DNA from: Motilibacter aurantiacus
GTDB lineage: Bacteria; Actinomycetota; Actinomycetes; Motilibacterales; Motilibacteraceae
Length of the DNA stretch: 64,000 nucleotides
NCBI RefSeq assembly: GCF_011250645.1
Contig: NZ_JAANNO010000015.1
Coordinates: 1 to 64,000 of the forward strand
Reading direction: 5' to 3'
Under the pieces are notes generated by a model. It did not search any database, had not been told where the DNA came from, and worked only from the letters and a program-made list of their open reading frames with translations. The translations under genes were made by a program, and so were the position numbers. Below, in pieces: positions 52,655 through 62,303 of the stretch; positions within the stretch are counted from its first letter, which is position 1; every line of letters begins with the position of its first letter.

Positions 52655-54964
52655 TCAGGCGCTCACCAGCTCCGGGCCCGGGCGGCTCCCCTCGGGGGCG
52701 AGCGGGCGGACCGGCCGGGCTCCGAGCCAGCGCGGGCCGCCCCAGGCCCGCTCGCCCAGCAGGGCCAGCGCGGCCGGCAGCAGCACCGCGCGCACGATGG
52801 TGGCGTCGATCAGGATCGCCGCGGCCAGTCCGATGCCCAGCTGCTTGAACTCCAGCAGGTGCAGCGTCCCGAAGATCGCGAAGACCGCGATCATGATGGC
52901 CGCCGCGCTGGTGACCACGCCCGCCGTCCGGACGATGCCGGTGCGGACCGCCTCCTGCGCCGAGGCGCCGTGCTGCAGGGCCTCGCGGACCCGGCTGACG
53001 ACGAGGACCGTGTAGTCCATCGACAGTCCGAAGAGGATGACGAAGGAGAACAGCGGCATCCACGAGACGATGGACCCGTTGGAGCGGAAGTCGAGCAGCC
53101 CCTCGGCCCAGGTGTTCTGGAACACCAGGACCAGCAGCCCGTACGCCGCCCCGACCGAGAGCAGGTTCAGCCCGATCGCCACCGCGGCCACGACCGGGGC
53201 CCGGAAGCTCACGACGAGCACGAGGAACGTCAGGGCGAGCACGAAGAGCAGGACGACGGGGAGCCGCTCCTTGAGGACCTCGATGAAGTCGACGGTCCAG
53301 GCGGTGTCGCCGGTGACGCCCCACGTCGTGCCGGCCAGCCCGCCGAGCGCCGCCGGGCCGAGCCGGTCGCGCAGCGCCTCGAGCGTGTCCTTGCCCTCGC
53401 GGTCCTGCGAGCTGCCGCCGATCGGCACGTCGATGCGGGCGACCGTGCCGTCGCGGGAGAGCTCCGGCTCGGGGCGGTCGGCGGCGTCGACAGGGGCGAA
53501 GTCGGGTTCCTGAGACGCGGTGCCGGCGAGCTCGTTCAGGGCGGCCGAGACCGCCGCCTCGTCCAGCGGGGCCCCGTCGGTGCTCGCCACGATGACGGTG
53601 TGCGCGTCGTGCTCGGACGGGAATGCGCCCACGAGCCGGTCGTACGCCCGGACCTCGGCGACCGACCGCGGCAGGTCGTCCATCCCGGTGTTGCCCAGCT
53701 TCAGCCCGAGCACGGGCATCGCGAGCACGAGGAGCGCGCCTCCCGCGGCGACCAGCGCGGCCTTCGGGTGGGCGAGGACGGGGCGGAGCAGGAAGGACCA
53801 GAAGCGGGACTCGCTGTTCCGGCGTGCCTCGATGCGCGCGGCCCGCCCGGCCCGCTTGTGCAGGAAGGGCATGCGCGGCCGGTCGAGCTTGTCCCCGAGC
53901 AGCGCGAGCAGCGCGGGGAGGACGGTGACCGACCCGAGCATCGCGACGGCGACGACGATGATCGTGCCGATGCCGAACGAGACGAACGTGCCGGAGCCGG
54001 AGAGGAAGAGCCCGGCCATCGCCACGATCACCGCGATGCCGGAGACCACGACCGTGTGCCCGGCGGTCTCCGCGGCCCGCTCGATCGCGTCACGCGGCTT
54101 GGCCCCTCGTGCGCGCTCCTCGCGTTCGCGTCGGACGTAGAAGAGCGAGTAGTCGACGCCCACGGCCATGCCGATGAGCAGGATGACGCTGGCGAGCAGG
54201 TCGCCGACGGGGACGATGTGCGACGCGAGTGCGGAGAGCCCGATCGCCGCGCCCACCGCGGAGAGCGCGAGCAGCACCGGGACGGCCGCCGCGACGAGGG
54301 CGCCGAAGACGACGACGAGGATCACCAGCGTCACCGGGATGCTGGTCAGCTCCGCGCGCTTGAAGTCGTCCCCGATCAGCTCGTCCGCGGCGCGGCCCAG
54401 CGAGGCGCCGCCCACCTGCTCCACCCGGACCCCCGGGTGGTCTGCCTGCACCGCCGCGGTCATCGCCTGCACGGCGGGGACGGCGTCGTAGGCGATCTCG
54501 TCCGCCCGCTCGGAGTCGGCGTCCGCGGGAACCGCGAGCACCGCGCGCACGAGCAGGGTCGTGCCGTCGGGGGAGCGGATCGGGCCCTCGACGTCGCTCA
54601 CCTCGGACAGCGCCCCGGCCCGTGACCGCAGGGCCGCGGCGGCCTCCTCGGCCTCGGGGCCGACCTGGCCGCCGTCCGGCTGGGACACCAGCAGGCTCTC
54701 GGTGGGGCGCTCGCCGAAGGACGTGCCCTCGACGATCTTGTCCACGCGCGCGGACTCGCCGCTGCCGTCCTCGGAGCCCTCCAGCGTCTTCGTGCCGGCG
54801 GCACCGCCGAGCACGACGGCCAGGGCGACGAAGACGATCCAGGCGATGAGCGCGGTCTTGCGGTGGGCCGCGCTCCACGCGGCGACCCGGGTCACACGGC
54901 CGCGCGGTGCGCGGGCGGCACGGCGCGAGGGCTGGGCGGGAAGGGTGGGCGTCGTACGTTCCAT
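52655..54964 (-). CDS. MMPL-family RND transporter
   Basis: 769 residues. One N-terminal helix (HRKTALIAWIVFVALAVVLG), two repeats of an extracellular domain plus five or six helices, with GMAVGVDYSLFYVRREREE and GLSMDYTVLVVSRVRE as the conserved proton-relay Asp-Tyr helices. YdfJ/MmpL-like exporters of lipids or drugs. ATG at 54964. Ends near the palindromic repeat. Confidence 0.9.
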   Translation of the reverse strand: MERTTPTLPAQPSRRAARAPRGRVTRVAAWSAAHRKTALIAWIVFVALAVVLGGAAGTKTLEGSEDGSGESARVDKIVEGTSFGERPTESLLVSQPDGGQVGPEAEEAAAALRSRAGALSEVSDVEGPIRSPDGTTLLVRAVLAVPADADSERADEIAYDAVPAVQAMTAAVQADHPGVRVEQVGGASLGRAADELIGDDFKRAELTSIPVTLVILVVVFGALVAAAVPVLLALSAVGAAIGLSALASHIVPVGDLLASVILLIGMAVGVDYSLFYVRREREERARGAKPRDAIERAAETAGHTVVVSGIAVIVAMAGLFLSGSGTFVSFGIGTIIVVAVAMLGSVTVLPALLALLGDKLDRPRMPFLHKRAGRAARIEARRNSESRFWSFLLRPVLAHPKAALVAAGGALLVLAMPVLGLKLGNTGMDDLPRSVAEVRAYDRLVGAFPSEHDAHTVIVASTDGAPLDEAAVSAALNELAGTASQEPDFAPVDAADRPEPELSRDGTVARIDVPIGGSSQDREGKDTLEALRDRLGPAALGGLAGTTWGVTGDTAWTVDFIEVLKERLPVVLLFVLALTFLVLVVSFRAPVVAAVAIGLNLLSVGAAYGLLVLVFQNTWAEGLLDFRSNGSIVSWMPLFSFVILFGLSMDYTVLVVSRVREALQHGASAQEAVRTGIVRTAGVVTSAAAIMIAVFAIFGTLHLLEFKQLGIGLAAAILIDATIVRAVLLPAALALLGERAWGGPRWLGARPVRPLAPEGSRPGPELVSA

Positions 54965-55028
54965 CGGGCGTCTCCGGCGGTTCCCCGGCCGTCGCTGACG
55001 GGCCGGAAGGAGGTGTCGTTCGGACGCC

Positions 55029-55865
55029 TCAACGCTCCCGTGGACGGCGGGCCCGCGTCTCTCCTGCTGACCGCCGAACTCGACGTCCGGCCCTCCTACC
55101 AGCGGGGGGTGGGGTTGTCCCCCGGGCCCGCCTTCCGGAGGAGGGGATGCCCCCGCCGGCCACGTTGGTCCCGTGGCCGTCGGGGGCGTCGAGCAGGCCG
55201 TCCTCGGGGGCGAAGTCCCGGGCGTCCGCCACCGCGCAGGCACCGCCAGGCGCCGAGCAGCTGCCGAACGCACTACGTCGGTAGTCCACCCCGGTGTCGA
55301 GGACGGCGACCGACGTGCCGGCGCCGGTCGCGCCCGCGGCGTGGGCGACAGGCTGCGCGACGAGCGGCAGCGACCGGTCCAGCTGCCGCTCGTACGCCCG
55401 CGGCAGCTGCACGCTCCGGACGCCGCCGGACGCCGCGACGGCGGCCAGTGCTGCGGCGTCGTCCAGGTGGACCAGGTGCACGGGCAGGTGCGGGTAGTCC
55501 CGCACGAGGCGCGCGTCCCCCGGTGCGGCGGCCAGGACGTCCCGCTTGTCCGCGGCGAAGCCGTCCGGCGCGTACGTCACCAGCGCGTCGACCCCGCCGG
55601 GGGACGACGCGGCGAGCGCGGCCGCCGGCGCCACGGACGCCGCGACGGCCGCCGGGCCGGGCGTCACCCGGAGCCGGTCCCCTGCGACGACCGCCGTCCG
55701 GTCCCGGTCTGCGTCGACGAGGCCGCGGAGCAGCGGGCTCCCGGACGCACCCGCGCCGAGGGCGGGGCCCGACGCGGCCGCGCCGGCCGCAGGCACGGCG
55801 AGCGCGGTGCAGAGCAGGCCCACCAGGGTCAGGCGCCGGCGAGCGGCGGAACGACGGTGCACCAC
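55029..55865 (-). pseudogene. Truncated subtilisin-like (S8) protease gene
   Basis: 278 residues remain open. Signal peptide, a pro-region, then the catalytic Asp in SVAVLDTGVDYRRS and His in DGHGTNVAGG. The frame then runs into Arg/Pro-rich sequence without the Asn and Ser parts of the family, so the last two thirds are gone (normal length 400 or more). The region between the His motif (55160) and the MMPL gene is the likely deletion scar. Confidence 0.65.
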
Positions 55866-56067
55866 GAGTCCCCCAGAGCCCGGGCCGGCGCGCTGTCGAC
55901 GCGGCCTCCGAACGGCCTCCGCGGGAGGCGTCCGCGCGTGCCACCACATCGCCCGTCGCGCGGCGCCGGGATCGCCGGCTGGTTTGGCCCGCTCTTCGTC
56001 CGGCGCTCCCCGAGCGTGGGAGCGGCGCGCGCTCGCCGCTCCTGCGGCCAGGCCGTACCGTCGACCC

Positions 56068-56283
56068 GTGAGCATCGTCAGGCGTACGCCCCGCTACGGC
56101 CGCTTCATCTGGACCGGCGTCCTGCTCGGCCTCGTGCTGGCGTTCGTGCTCGCGCTCGCCCGGTCCGGCGAGGGCACGGGCGCGGGGACGGCGCTGATCT
56201 ACCTGGGCGCGCTGCTCGCCACGATCGGAGGGGTGGCCGGGGCGCTGGCCGCGGTCCTGCTGGAGCGCCGCACGGGCGAATGA
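56068..56283 (+). CDS. Small two-helix membrane protein upstream of purF
   Basis: 71 residues from GTG: basic N-terminus (MSIVRRTPRYGRF), two hydrophobic segments (WTGVLLGLVLAFVLALA and ALIYLGALLATIGGVAGALA) and a charged end. Placement just upstream of purF is common in actinobacteria. TACCGT 6 nt before the GTG suggests a leaderless mRNA. Function unknown. Confidence 0.65.
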   Translation: MSIVRRTPRYGRFIWTGVLLGLVLAFVLALARSGEGTGAGTALIYLGALLATIGGVAGALAAVLLERRTGE

Positions 56284-56317
56284 TCCGCTGCCTGGCCCGG
56301 CGTCGGGGCGCTGCCCC

Positions 56318-56323
56318 TAGACT
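56318..56323 (+). promoter_or_regulatory. -10 hexamer for leaderless purF
   Basis: TAGACT ends 6 nt before the purF GTG; no ribosome site is present. Confidence 0.45.
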
Positions 56324-56329
56324 GGCCGG

Positions 56330-57904
56330 GTGGGTCGTGGCGACGGACGGTTGAGCCATGACCTCCTCCCCGGGGAGAAGGGGCCGCAGGACGCGTGCGG
56401 CGTCTTCGGCGTGTGGGCCCCCGGCGAGGAGGTCGCCAAGCTGGCGTACTTCGGGCTCTACGCCCTCCAGCACCGAGGACAGGAGTCGGCGGGCATCGCC
56501 GTGAGCTCCGGGTCCTCCATCGTGGTCCTCAAGGACATGGGCCTGGTGTCGCAGGTCTTCCGCGAGTCCGACCTCGAGACGTTGCGCGGCCACCTCGCGG
56601 TGGGCCACACGCGCTACTCGACGACGGGCGGCAGCACGTGGGCCAACGCCCAGCCGACCTTCCGGTCGACCGCCGACGGCCACCTCGCGCTCGCGCACAA
56701 CGGCAACCTGACCAACACCGCCGACCTCGCGCGCCTGGTGTCGGAGCTGCCGCAGCCCGAGGCGGACCCGCGCCGGCCGGAGAGCGCGATCTCAGCCACC
56801 AACGACACCGACCTCATCGCGGCCCTGCTCGCGTCGCACCCCGACATCCCGCTGGAGGAGGCCGCGGCCCGCGTCTTCCCGCAGCTGCGCGGGGCCTACT
56901 CCCTCGTCTTCATGGACGAGACCACGCTGTACGCCGCGCGCGACCCCCAGGGCATCCGCCCGCTCGTCCTCGGCCGCCTCGACCGCGGCTGGGTCGTCGC
57001 GAGCGAGACCGCCGCGCTCGACATCGTCGGCGCCAGCCTGGTCCGCGAGGTCGAGCCCGGCGAGCTGCTCGTCATCGACGAGCACGGGCTGCGCTCCTCG
57101 CGCTTCGCCCCGGCCGAGCCCAAGGGCTGCGTCTTCGAGTACGTCTACCTCGCCCGCCCGGACACCCGCATCGCCGGCCGCAGCGTGCACGCGGCGCGGG
57201 TCGCGCTCGGCAAGCAGCTGGCCAAGGAAGCTCCGGTCGAGGCCGACCTGGTCATCCCGGTGCCGGAGTCCGGCACGCCCGCCGCGATCGGCTACGCCCA
57301 GGGCAGCGGCATCCCCTACGGCGTCGGCCTGGTCAAGAACTCCTACGTCGGGCGCACCTTCATCCAGCCCAGCCAGACCATCCGCCAGCTCGGCATCCGG
57401 CTCAAGCTCAACCCGCTGCGCGAGGTCATCGCCGGGCAGCGGCTCGTCGTGGTCGACGACTCGATCGTGCGCGGCAACACCCAGCGCGCGCTCGTGCGGA
57501 TGCTGCGCGAGGCCGGCGCCGCCGAAGTGCACGTGCGCATCTCCAGCCCGCCGGTCAAGTGGCCGTGCTTCTACGGCATCGACTTCGCGAGCCCGGCCGA
57601 GCTCGTCGCCAACGGGCTGTCGGTCGACGAGGTGCGCCAGTCGATCGGCGCGGACTCGCTGGGCTACGTCTCGCTCGAGGGGCTCATCGCCGCGTCCGAG
57701 CAGCCGGCCGACAAGCTCTGCACCGCCTGCTTCACCGGCAGCTATCCCGTGGGCCTTCCCGAGGACTCGGGCCTGGGCAAGCACCTGCTCGAGGGGCTCG
57801 CCGGCCGGGTGCGGGCCGAGGGCGGCGCGGGCACGCCGACCGACGTCGAGGGCGTGCCGGTCGGGCTGCCCGGTGGCGCGGCCGACGCGTTGACGCGCCC
57901 GTGA
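56330..57904 (+). CDS. purF: Amidophosphoribosyltransferase
   Basis: 524 residues. The nucleophile Cys23 follows a propeptide (QDACGVFGVWAP). HRGQESAGIA, HTRYSTTG, NGNLTN and the PRPP loop VVVDDSIVRGNT are present. Cysteines in PCFYGIDF and LCTACFTG fit the 4Fe-4S-containing class. First step of purine synthesis. Stop overlaps purM (GTGA). Confidence 0.96.
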   Translation: MGRGDGRLSHDLLPGEKGPQDACGVFGVWAPGEEVAKLAYFGLYALQHRGQESAGIAVSSGSSIVVLKDMGLVSQVFRESDLETLRGHLAVGHTRYSTTGGSTWANAQPTFRSTADGHLALAHNGNLTNTADLARLVSELPQPEADPRRPESAISATNDTDLIAALLASHPDIPLEEAAARVFPQLRGAYSLVFMDETTLYAARDPQGIRPLVLGRLDRGWVVASETAALDIVGASLVREVEPGELLVIDEHGLRSSRFAPAEPKGCVFEYVYLARPDTRIAGRSVHAARVALGKQLAKEAPVEADLVIPVPESGTPAAIGYAQGSGIPYGVGLVKNSYVGRTFIQPSQTIRQLGIRLKLNPLREVIAGQRLVVVDDSIVRGNTQRALVRMLREAGAAEVHVRISSPPVKWPCFYGIDFASPAELVANGLSVDEVRQSIGADSLGYVSLEGLIAASEQPADKLCTACFTGSYPVGLPEDSGLGKHLLEGLAGRVRAEGGAGTPTDVEGVPVGLPGGAADALTRP

Positions 57905-58974
57905 GCGGCTCCACGTACGCCGCGGCAGGCGTCGACATCGAGGCCGGTGACCGCGCGGTCGAGCTCATGCGCGAGTCGGTCGGCCGGGCGAAGCGGCCCG
58001 AGGTGCTCGGGGGCATCGGCGGCTTCGCCGGCCTCTTCGACGCGAGCGCGCTGACGGCGTACGAGCGGCCGCTGCTCGCCACGAGCACCGACGGCGTGGG
58101 CACCAAGGTCGCGATCGCGCAGCGCCTGGACAAGCACGACACGATCGGGCTGGACCTGGTCGCGATGGTCGTCGACGACCTGGTCGTGTGCGGCGCCGAG
58201 CCGCTGTTCATGACCGACTACATCGCCTGCGGCAAGGTCGTGCCCGAGCGCATCGCCGCGATCGTCAAGGGCATCGCCGACGGCTGCGTGCTGGCCGGGT
58301 GCGCCCTGCTCGGGGGCGAGACCGCGGAGCACCCGGGGCTGCTCTCGCCCGACGAGTACGACGTGGCGGGCGCCGCGACCGGCGTGGTCGAGGCCGACGC
58401 CATGCTCGGCGCCGAGCGCGTCCGGGCCGGGGACGCCGTCGTCGCGATCGCGTCGAGCGGGCTGCACTCCAACGGCTACAGCCTCGTGCGCCACGTGTTG
58501 CTCGGCACCGCGGGCCAGGCCGCCGGGCTGACCCTGGAGGGCCACGTGGCCGAGCTCGGCCGCACCCTCGGCGAGGAGCTGCTCGAGCCGACCCGGATCT
58601 ACTCGCTGGACTGCCTGGCGCTGGCGCGGACGCTGCCGGTGCACGCGTACTCCCACGTCACGGGCGGCGGGCTGGCCGCCAACCTCGCGCGGGTGATGCC
58701 GGCCGGGCTCACGGCCCGCCTGGACCGCTCGACCTGGGCGCTGCCGCCGGTCTTCCGGCTGGTCGGCGAGGTCGGCCAGGTGGCGCAGCCCGAGCTCGAG
58801 CGCACCCTGAACGCGGGGGTCGGCATGGTGGCGCTGCTGCCCGAGGGCTCCGCGGACGCGGCGGTCGCGCTACTAGCCGAGCGGGGGGTGCCCGCCTGGG
58901 TCGCCGGTGAGGTCGTGCCCGCCGTGGACGCCGGGGCTCCGCGCGCGGAGCTCGTCGGGGCCTACGCGGGCTGA
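57901..58974 (+). CDS. purM: Phosphoribosylformylglycinamidine cyclo-ligase
   Basis: 357 residues. GGFAGLFD, STDGVGTKVAIA, GLDLVAMVVDDLVVCGAEPL, LLGGETAEHPG and GLHSNGYSLVR. Makes AIR. GTG overlaps the purF stop. Confidence 0.95.
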   Translation: MSGSTYAAAGVDIEAGDRAVELMRESVGRAKRPEVLGGIGGFAGLFDASALTAYERPLLATSTDGVGTKVAIAQRLDKHDTIGLDLVAMVVDDLVVCGAEPLFMTDYIACGKVVPERIAAIVKGIADGCVLAGCALLGGETAEHPGLLSPDEYDVAGAATGVVEADAMLGAERVRAGDAVVAIASSGLHSNGYSLVRHVLLGTAGQAAGLTLEGHVAELGRTLGEELLEPTRIYSLDCLALARTLPVHAYSHVTGGGLAANLARVMPAGLTARLDRSTWALPPVFRLVGEVGQVAQPELERTLNAGVGMVALLPEGSADAAVALLAERGVPAWVAGEVVPAVDAGAPRAELVGAYAG

Positions 58975-59207
58975 CCGCCCCTCGCCCGGACACGCGACGG
59001 GGCTCGACCGGTCCCGGCGCCGCTCACGACCGGGCCCGCCCGTGGGGCGTCCGCGTACCCGCCGGCGGGCGCTCAGGCTCACGCGACGTCGTCCCCGGTG
59101 GGCCCGTGCCCGAGTGGCGGCCGCGAGCCGGCCGAACAGGTGGGCCCCGTCGCAGCAGCGGTGCTGCGGAAGGCCTCGGCCGAGCCATCGCGGGCATGAC
59201 GCACCCG

Positions 59208-59235
59208 GGCCCAGCCCTGGAGTCAGGGCTGGGCC
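59208..59235 (-). terminator. Terminator of the DUF3073 gene
   Basis: Perfect 12-bp stem and 4-nt loop, 13 nt after the minus-strand stop at 59249. The gap 58975-59207 shows no gene. Confidence 0.7.
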
Positions 59236-59248
59236 GGAGGGGGAAGCG

Positions 59249-59446
59249 TCAGCGAGCCGTCGACCAGCGGTCGTCGTCGTACTCGTCGGTGTCGTCGTCC
59301 GGTGCTGCAGCAGGCGGCGCGCTCACACCCGAGGACGGACCACCTGCAAGCTCTCGCTGGAGGGCGTCGTAGTCGGTGTTGGGGCTCGAGTACTTCAGCT
59401 CCCGGGCAACCTTGGTCTGCTTGGCCTTGGCGCGGCCACGCCCCAT
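59249..59446 (-). CDS. DUF3073-family protein
   Basis: 65 residues, MGRGRAKAKQTKVARELKYS followed by PNTDYDALQREL and an acidic tail DDDTDEYDDDRW. A conserved small actinobacterial protein next to purM. Function unknown. Confidence 0.9.
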   Translation of the reverse strand: MGRGRAKAKQTKVARELKYSSPNTDYDALQRELAGGPSSGVSAPPAAAPDDDTDEYDDDRWSTAR

Positions 59447-59623
59447 GGCTCGACCCCCTCATGCGATGGCGGGGCGGCTCCTCCCCGGAGCGGCCCCTGC
59501 AGGTGCGTCTCTGTCGTGCCCTCCACGGTACAGGGCGACCCGCGCCGATAGCGACTCGATCAGCAGTCGACGCGTCGCGCGCGCCCTCTTGCGCGGCCGA
59601 CCCGGCAGGCGCAGGATGCCCGC

Positions 59624-60571
59624 GTGCGCGCCGTCCTCCCTCGAACGGCCGCGTTGCGTGTCTACGAGCCGCTCGCGGGCTTTCCCGAGCCCGAGCGGTC
59701 CCGGTGGGCTGCGTACGCCGACCGCAGCCCGGCTGCCCGCGCCGCGGCCAGCGCCGACGGCCGCCACCTGCGGCTGGCCGGCCTCGCCGCCACGCCCCCG
59801 GTCGTGGTGCCCCCCCGCGAGTCCGACGAGGCCCACGTGCTCGTGCGGTCCGGGGTCGTCCACGTCTGCCCCGAGCAGCCCCGGCTGCGGGCCTGGGAGG
59901 CGCTCGCCGACCTGCGGGCCGAGTACCCCCAGCGGCTGGTCGACGCGTTCGTGCCTCCGGTGGTGCTCGAGCAGGCCGAGCGTGACCATGCCCGCTGGCG
60001 CACGGGCCACCCGGATGTGCGCCCCCACGTCCGCACGGCCGGCTGGCAGGTGCCGCTGGCCTGGCTGGTGCTCCTGGCGGACGCGGAGCGCGAGCTCAGC
60101 CTCGGCGCCGCGCGATACCTGCGCTACCGCACCCCGATGTCCGCGGCCCGCCGCGCCGCCGCCCGTGCGCTGCGGACCCTGCGCCTCACTCCCGACGAGG
60201 TGTGGGCCACCGCGCTGCGCGGCGACGTGGGCGACGGCGGTGGCGACGAGGCCCCGGGGCCGGCCGGGCCCGATGGCCCGGAGGGGCCGGGCGGCCCGCT
60301 GGCGCTGCCCCCCGACGCCGACCTGCTCGACGAGGTCGAGGACGTGGCCCGCTGGCTGGAGGAGTTCCACCCGCGCTCGTGGGTCGAGCTGGACTACTGC
60401 GGGCTGGTGGACCTGCTGCCGCGGCAGACGCTCGAGGACGACCACTCGGCCAGGGACACGGCCGAGGTGCTGGCCCGGCTCGCGTCCGGTGACGGAGCGG
60501 CGGCAGCGGCGGCGTACGCCCGGCTGGAGCGGCGCTGGGAAGCCGTCCAGGCCCTCGAACGAGCGAACTAG
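59624..60571 (+). CDS. Actinobacterial DUF8083-like conserved protein
   Basis: 315 residues, soluble. RVYEPLAGFPEPERSRWAAY near the start, a middle WQVPLAWLVLLADAERELSL, an acidic Gly/Pro linker (about 210-235) and a C-terminal WVELDYCGLVDLLP. These are features I associate with a conserved actinobacterial protein found upstream of bldC. No enzyme motif. Confidence 0.6.
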   Translation: MRAVLPRTAALRVYEPLAGFPEPERSRWAAYADRSPAARAAASADGRHLRLAGLAATPPVVVPPRESDEAHVLVRSGVVHVCPEQPRLRAWEALADLRAEYPQRLVDAFVPPVVLEQAERDHARWRTGHPDVRPHVRTAGWQVPLAWLVLLADAERELSLGAARYLRYRTPMSAARRAAARALRTLRLTPDEVWATALRGDVGDGGGDEAPGPAGPDGPEGPGGPLALPPDADLLDEVEDVARWLEEFHPRSWVELDYCGLVDLLPRQTLEDDHSARDTAEVLARLASGDGAAAAAAYARLERRWEAVQALERAN

Positions 60572-60633
60572 CGGACCTCTTCGGGCGCAGTGCGCGGTAG
60601 CCACTCGATCGGGGTAGCCCGTCGCGTAGTCTT

Positions 60634-60659
60634 CGAAATAGTCCGACCGAGCCATTTCG
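60634..60659. promoter_or_regulatory. Inverted repeat upstream of bldC
   Basis: CGAAAT (60634-60639) and ATTTCG (60654-60659), 14 nt apart, in an AT-richer stretch with TATCTATCTA at about 60681. It is a candidate regulator site or promoter zone. Confidence 0.35.
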
Positions 60660-60731
60660 GACATCCGTCGCGGCGCGCACTATCTATCTAGCGGGCCGAG
60701 CACGTCGGCTCGTGGAAACAGGAGGTCGTGG

Positions 60732-60938
60732 ATGTCCGCTCGCACGCCCGAGTCCGAGCCGTTGCTCACCCCTGCCGAGGTGGCGACGATGTTCCGTGTG
60801 GACCCGAAGACGGTCACGCGCTGGGCCAAGGCCGGCAAGCTCACCTCGATCCGCACCCTCGGCGGCCACCGCCGCTACCGCGAGACCGAGGTCCGGGCGC
60901 TGCTCGGCAGCGTCCCGCAGCCTCGCGCGGAGGGCTGA
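60732..60938 (+). CDS. bldC: BldC, MerR-like developmental regulator
   Basis: 68 residues, LLTPAEVATMFRVDPKTVTRWAKAGKL then IRTLGGHRRYRETEVRALL, essentially the actinobacterial BldC. It is a DNA-binding protein that binds head to tail at direct repeats. ATG follows AGGAGGT. Confidence 0.95.
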   Translation: MSARTPESEPLLTPAEVATMFRVDPKTVTRWAKAGKLTSIRTLGGHRRYRETEVRALLGSVPQPRAEG

Positions 60939-61216
60939 CCCCCTTCTGACGAGCTGCGTGTCGCGCCGCGTCGCCTGACGTGCCCCTGACGGCACGTCGA
61001 GCGGGGCGGCGCTTCCGTCTCCGGGCCGCGGCGGGAAGCCCGCCGCAGCCGTCCCAGCGGCCTCGTCCGGGGCGCCCGTCAGCCGGCTGTCAGTCGCCGG
61101 TCGGTCGGCAGCCGGCTGGCGGTCAGCCGGTCCGGGCCATGGGCCCCCGCCCGCACGGCTCAGCCCCTCGGGCGCGCCCGCCCGCCGCAGCTGTCCGGGT
61201 GCGGCACGATGCCTGC

Positions 61217-62290
61217 GTGGCAGCTCGCACCTCCGGCCCCCGGCCACGGACGGCACGCGGCGCAGGTCGAGGCGCAGGTGAGGCGGAGAAGCCCGCCGCC
61301 GGTGCGCCCGAGCACGGCTCTCCCGGCCCCGGTGCTCCGGCAGGCGTCACGGACGAGGGGGCGACGGCGCCTGAGCAGAAGCTCTCCGTAGCCGCGCAGC
61401 ACCTCTACACGCTGCTTCCGACCGATTTCGTCGCAGCGCGTGACGAAATGATCTCTGCGGCCCGTCGCGACAAAGATCGCGAGCTGGCCCGGCAATTGGC
61501 CGCGCTGCGACGCCCCACCGCCGGGGCCTGGATGGTCAATGCGCTCGCGCGCTGGCGCCCGGACGATCTCGAGGATCTCCTCGCGCTCGGCCCTGCCCTG
61601 CAGGAGGCTGCCGCGACGCTGTCGGCGGAGGGCCTGCGCGCCCTGTCGACGCAGCGCAACCGCGTGCTCGCCGCGCTCGTCGCCCGTGCTTCCCGACTGG
61701 CCGCGGAGGCCGGCCTCCGCGTGGACTCCACCGCTGAGGCCGAGGCGCAGGACACTCTCGCCGCCGCGCTGGCCGAGCCCGCCGCCGCCGAGCGGGTGCG
61801 CACCGGAACCCTCGCCCACGGGCTGCGCCACTCCGGCTTCGGGCCTGCCCCGGAAGAATTATCAGCGTCTGACCCGTCCGGGTGGGGCGCGGCGCCGAAT
61901 TACCCGAATGCCGCGGCCGAGAAGTCCCGGAAAATTGCCCGGAAGGCCGGGGCGAAAGACCCGGGCACGGAGGCGGAAAAGCGCCGGGAGGACGCCAGAA
62001 AGGCGGCCGAGGCGAAGCGCGCGGCGCAGGTGGCCCGGGCCGAGCAGGCGCTGTCGGCCGCGCAGGAGTCGCTCACGGAGCGGGAGCAGGCGGCCGCCGA
62101 CGCCGCAGCCGCCGCGGACGAGCTCGCCGCCGAGCTGGACCGGGCCCGTGAGCAGGTACGCGACCTCGAGCGCCGCTCCGCCGCGGCCGCCCTGGACGGG
62201 CGGGCCGCCGAGTCGGCGGCCCGCGAGGCCCGGACGGCGGTGGGACGCGCGCAGCGCGCGCTCGACCGAGCGCGCGCCGCGCAGGACTGA
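61217..62290 (+). CDS. Actinobacterial coiled-coil protein of unknown function
   Basis: 357 residues. After a Gly/Pro/Ala-rich N-terminus (1-50), AAQHLYTLLPTDFVAARDEM ISAARRDKDRELARQLAALR RPTAGAWMVNAL (about 57-108) is a conserved helical part. The last 130 residues are Ala/Glu/Arg heptads. A TTA codon lies at 61859-61861. GTG appears leaderless (CACGAT 6 nt upstream). Family name not known to me. Confidence 0.6.
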   Translation: MAARTSGPRPRTARGAGRGAGEAEKPAAGAPEHGSPGPGAPAGVTDEGATAPEQKLSVAAQHLYTLLPTDFVAARDEMISAARRDKDRELARQLAALRRPTAGAWMVNALARWRPDDLEDLLALGPALQEAAATLSAEGLRALSTQRNRVLAALVARASRLAAEAGLRVDSTAEAEAQDTLAAALAEPAAAERVRTGTLAHGLRHSGFGPAPEELSASDPSGWGAAPNYPNAAAEKSRKIARKAGAKDPGTEAEKRREDARKAAEAKRAAQVARAEQALSAAQESLTEREQAAADAAAAADELAAELDRAREQVRDLERRSAAAALDGRAAESAAREARTAVGRAQRALDRARAAQD

Positions 62291-62303
62291 CCAGGCCGGC
62301 CCG

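Noticed and set aside
59100-59160. tRNA-like GTGCCCGAGTGGC stretch after purM
   Set aside because: It looks like a D-arm but no matching acceptor or anticodon stem is present.
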